Shown here one piece after another: positions 5,670 to 7,319 of a stretch of DNA of 7,319 nucleotides. Position 1 is the first letter of the stretch; the number at the start of each line of letters is the position of its first letter. A program made the translations under genes and the position numbers. Origin of the DNA: Flavobacteriaceae bacterium (GTDB lineage: Bacteria > Bacteroidota > Bacteroidia > Flavobacteriales > Flavobacteriaceae); contig JADHLU010000041.1 of NCBI GenBank assembly GCA_016780435.1, forward strand, positions 1 through 7,319, written 5' to 3'. The notes beneath the pieces were generated by a model, which saw nothing but the letters and a program-made list of their open reading frames with translations, did not search any database and was not told the DNA's origin.

Positions 5670-7319
5670 ATGAAAACATTTGCAGATCGCCACATCGGAA
5701 TTAGCGCTTCAGACCTCTCTATAATGCTGAAACAGATCAATGCAGGCTCCCTAGAGCAGTTGATTGCTGAAACTATACCGGCCGACATTCGATTAGGGAA
5801 ACCTATGGATTTGCCCTCACCCATGAGCGAATCGGAAGTTCTCGACCACCTTCAAGCATTGGCTGACAGCAATGAGGTTTACAGACAGTTTATTGGTTTG
5901 GGTTACCACGAAACCATATTACCATCGGTTATTAAGCGCAATATTCTTGAAAACCCGGGATGGTATACGGCCTACACCCCTTATCAGGCCGAAATTGCTC
6001 AAGGCCGTCTAGAAGCCTTACTCAATTACCAAACCGTCATCACCGACTTGACCGGTATGGAACTGGCAAACGCTTCGCTCCTTGACGAAAGTACTGCTGC
6101 TGCCGAGGCAATGACCATGCTTTATGATTTGAGATCAAGGGCTCAGAAAAAAGACGAAGTACTCGACTTTTTTGTTGATGAACAGATACTTCCTCAAACC
6201 TTAAGCCTACTGCAAACCCGTTCAACACCTTTAGGCATTAAGCTCGTTGTCGGAGATCTCAGCAGCGCCAAGCTTGACGCCAACTTCTTTGGGGCACTGG
6301 TGCAATACCCAGGAAAGTATGGGGCTATTCCCGATTTAAAGCGCTTCAAGCAAAGGTGTGAACCGCACGATATTCGCATTGCAGTTGCAGCCGACATTAT
6401 GAGCCTTGTAGTGCTCGAGGCTCCCGGACATTACGGAGTCGATGTCGTAGTAGGTACCACGCAGCGCTTTGGAATTCCGTTAGGATACGGCGGGCCGCAC
6501 GCCGCTTTTTTCGCTACTAAAAGTGAATACAAACGATCTATACCTGGAAGAATCATCGGAAAAACCGTAGACACAGACGGTAATCCGGCCTTAAGAATGG
6601 CTCTTCAAACACGCGAGCAACACATCAAGCGCGACAAGGCCACCTCAAATATCTGTACTGCTCAAGTGCTTCTTGCGGTTATGGCCTCGATGTACGCGGT
6701 TTACCACGGACCAGATGGACTAAGAGCGATTGCTGGGCATATTCGTCAAATGACAGGGGCTTTAGCTTATTTGCTCAAGCAAAAAGGAATTAGAGTATCT
6801 AACACTACCTTCTTTGACACCCTACATGTTTCAGGTATAGATGCTCAAGGGGTTAAAACCCATGCCCTGGCCGCATCGATCAATTTGAATTATATAGACG
6901 CCTCTAGCCTTTCACTATCGTTAGGCGAGACGGTAAATGCACTTGATGTGGCAAGGCTGGTCGAAATCATCAGCGAAGTGGCTTGTTCAATCACAGAGGT
7001 CGAAACGACGCTTTCAACCCTGGCTCTAAGCACTGAGAACGAAGAGCACGCGCGCAACACTCTATTTTTAACCCACGAGGTGTTTCACAGTTACCAAAGC
7101 GAAACCGAGCTCATGCGCTACATCAAGCGCTTAGAGCGTAAAGACTTGGCGCTGAATCACTCGATGATCGCGCTTGGAAGCTGCACCATGAAGCTCAATG
7201 CGGCTACTGAAATGCTTCCGCTCAGCTGGGCCAAGTGGGCCAACCTGCACCCCTTTGTTCCTCAAGATCAGGCCAAAGGCTATCAAACGGTATTAAGCGA
7301 ACTAGAGCGCTACTTGAAT
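5670..7319 (+). CDS. gcvP: Glycine dehydrogenase (decarboxylating), P-protein of the glycine cleavage system, N-terminal part
   Basis: The P-protein is a PLP enzyme that decarboxylates glycine and passes the aminomethyl group to the lipoyl arm of GcvH; GcvT then makes 5,10-methylene-THF. The frame is open for 550 codons from ATG 5670 to the window edge, somewhat over half of a family length of about 950, so the C-terminal half with the PLP lysine is missing. It begins FADRHIG, as is usual for the family. Motifs in order: GLGYH 76-80, PYQAEIAQGRLEALLNYQT 104-122, NASLLDESTAAAEAM 134-148, QYPG 212-215, QRFG 265-268, GYGGPHAAFF 272-281, TREQHIKRDKATSNICTAQ 314-332, and LGSCTMKLNAA 502-512 at the start of the second domain. 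This is the single-chain form, since the reading continues across the junction that separates GcvPA and GcvPB in other bacteria. No frameshift is seen. Its one-carbon product feeds purine synthesis, which fits the neighbouring genes. Confidence 0.97.
   Translation, partial: MKTFADRHIGISASDLSIMLKQINAGSLEQLIAETIPADIRLGKPMDLPSPMSESEVLDHLQALADSNEVYRQFIGLGYHETILPSVIKRNILENPGWYTAYTPYQAEIAQGRLEALLNYQTVITDLTGMELANASLLDESTAAAEAMTMLYDLRSRAQKKDEVLDFFVDEQILPQTLSLLQTRSTPLGIKLVVGDLSSAKLDANFFGALVQYPGKYGAIPDLKRFKQRCEPHDIRIAVAADIMSLVVLEAPGHYGVDVVVGTTQRFGIPLGYGGPHAAFFATKSEYKRSIPGRIIGKTVDTDGNPALRMALQTREQHIKRDKATSNICTAQVLLAVMASMYAVYHGPDGLRAIAGHIRQMTGALAYLLKQKGIRVSNTTFFDTLHVSGIDAQGVKTHALAASINLNYIDASSLSLSLGETVNALDVARLVEIISEVACSITEVETTLSTLALSTENEEHARNTLFLTHEVFHSYQSETELMRYIKRLERKDLALNHSMIALGSCTMKLNAATEMLPLSWAKWANLHPFVPQDQAKGYQTVLSELERYLN

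Noticed and set aside
5594..6397. Minus-strand open frames of 62-76 residues across the start of gcvP
   Set aside because: The gcvP frame is intact with all family motifs. The frame at 5594-5824 would also cover the gcvP promoter, and its translation resembles nothing known to me.
1..7319. Mobile element, prophage, CRISPR array, defence system or tRNA
   Set aside because: I looked for transposase or integrase motifs, regularly spaced repeats and cloverleaf-like segments and found none; coding is near-continuous with housekeeping genes.

Overview
The window looks like ordinary chromosome from a member of the Bacteroidota, most likely a flavobacterial or Cryomorphaceae-type lineage. Three things suggest this. 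No start codon has a Shine-Dalgarno sequence. The four intergenic gaps carry TAnnTTTG-type -7 boxes on the expected strands. The proteins also have features I associate with this phylum from memory: a short Obg with an SKSD motif, an adenylate kinase with a [10 protein letters not shown]-loop, and an Mpl-type ligase. Base composition is moderate and even across the window. I see no insertion sequence, phage gene, tRNA, rRNA or CRISPR array.

Layout. Positions 1-572 (minus) hold the N-terminal part of an Mpl-type murein peptide ligase that runs off the left edge. A small KdgF-like cupin (632-952, plus) is divergent from it. A tightly packed minus-strand operon runs hpt (3056-2526), adk (2529-1957), obg (1960-959); both junctions are 4-base ATGA overlaps. 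Divergent from hpt across a 71-bp gap is purK-purE (3128-4273, 4266-4751, plus), which share an 8-base overlap. purE meets a convergent, 15-base-overlapping gene for a degenerate UbiA-like membrane protein (5546-4737, minus, GTG start). The last gene is gcvP (from 5670, plus), 550 codons of which are present before the right edge.

How the genes fit together. Five of the eight genes concern purines or the one-carbon units that feed purine synthesis: Hpt salvages purine bases, PurK and PurE carry out the carboxylation steps that make CAIR, Adk balances AMP/ADP/ATP, and GcvP supplies one-carbon units from glycine. Obg, a GTPase of ribosome assembly, is the distal gene of the salvage operon. The hpt/purK gap separates salvage from de novo synthesis and contains a perfect inverted repeat (3085-3100) lying between the two putative -7 boxes, which is the best candidate for a regulatory site.

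Most of the window is well-conserved housekeeping DNA and I found no convincing new multi-gene system. The least explained items are the UbiA-like protein that has lost its first Asp-rich motif, the palindrome between hpt and purK, and the orphan cupin. No stretch longer than 300 bases lacks a gene; the largest gap is 123 bp (5547-5669).
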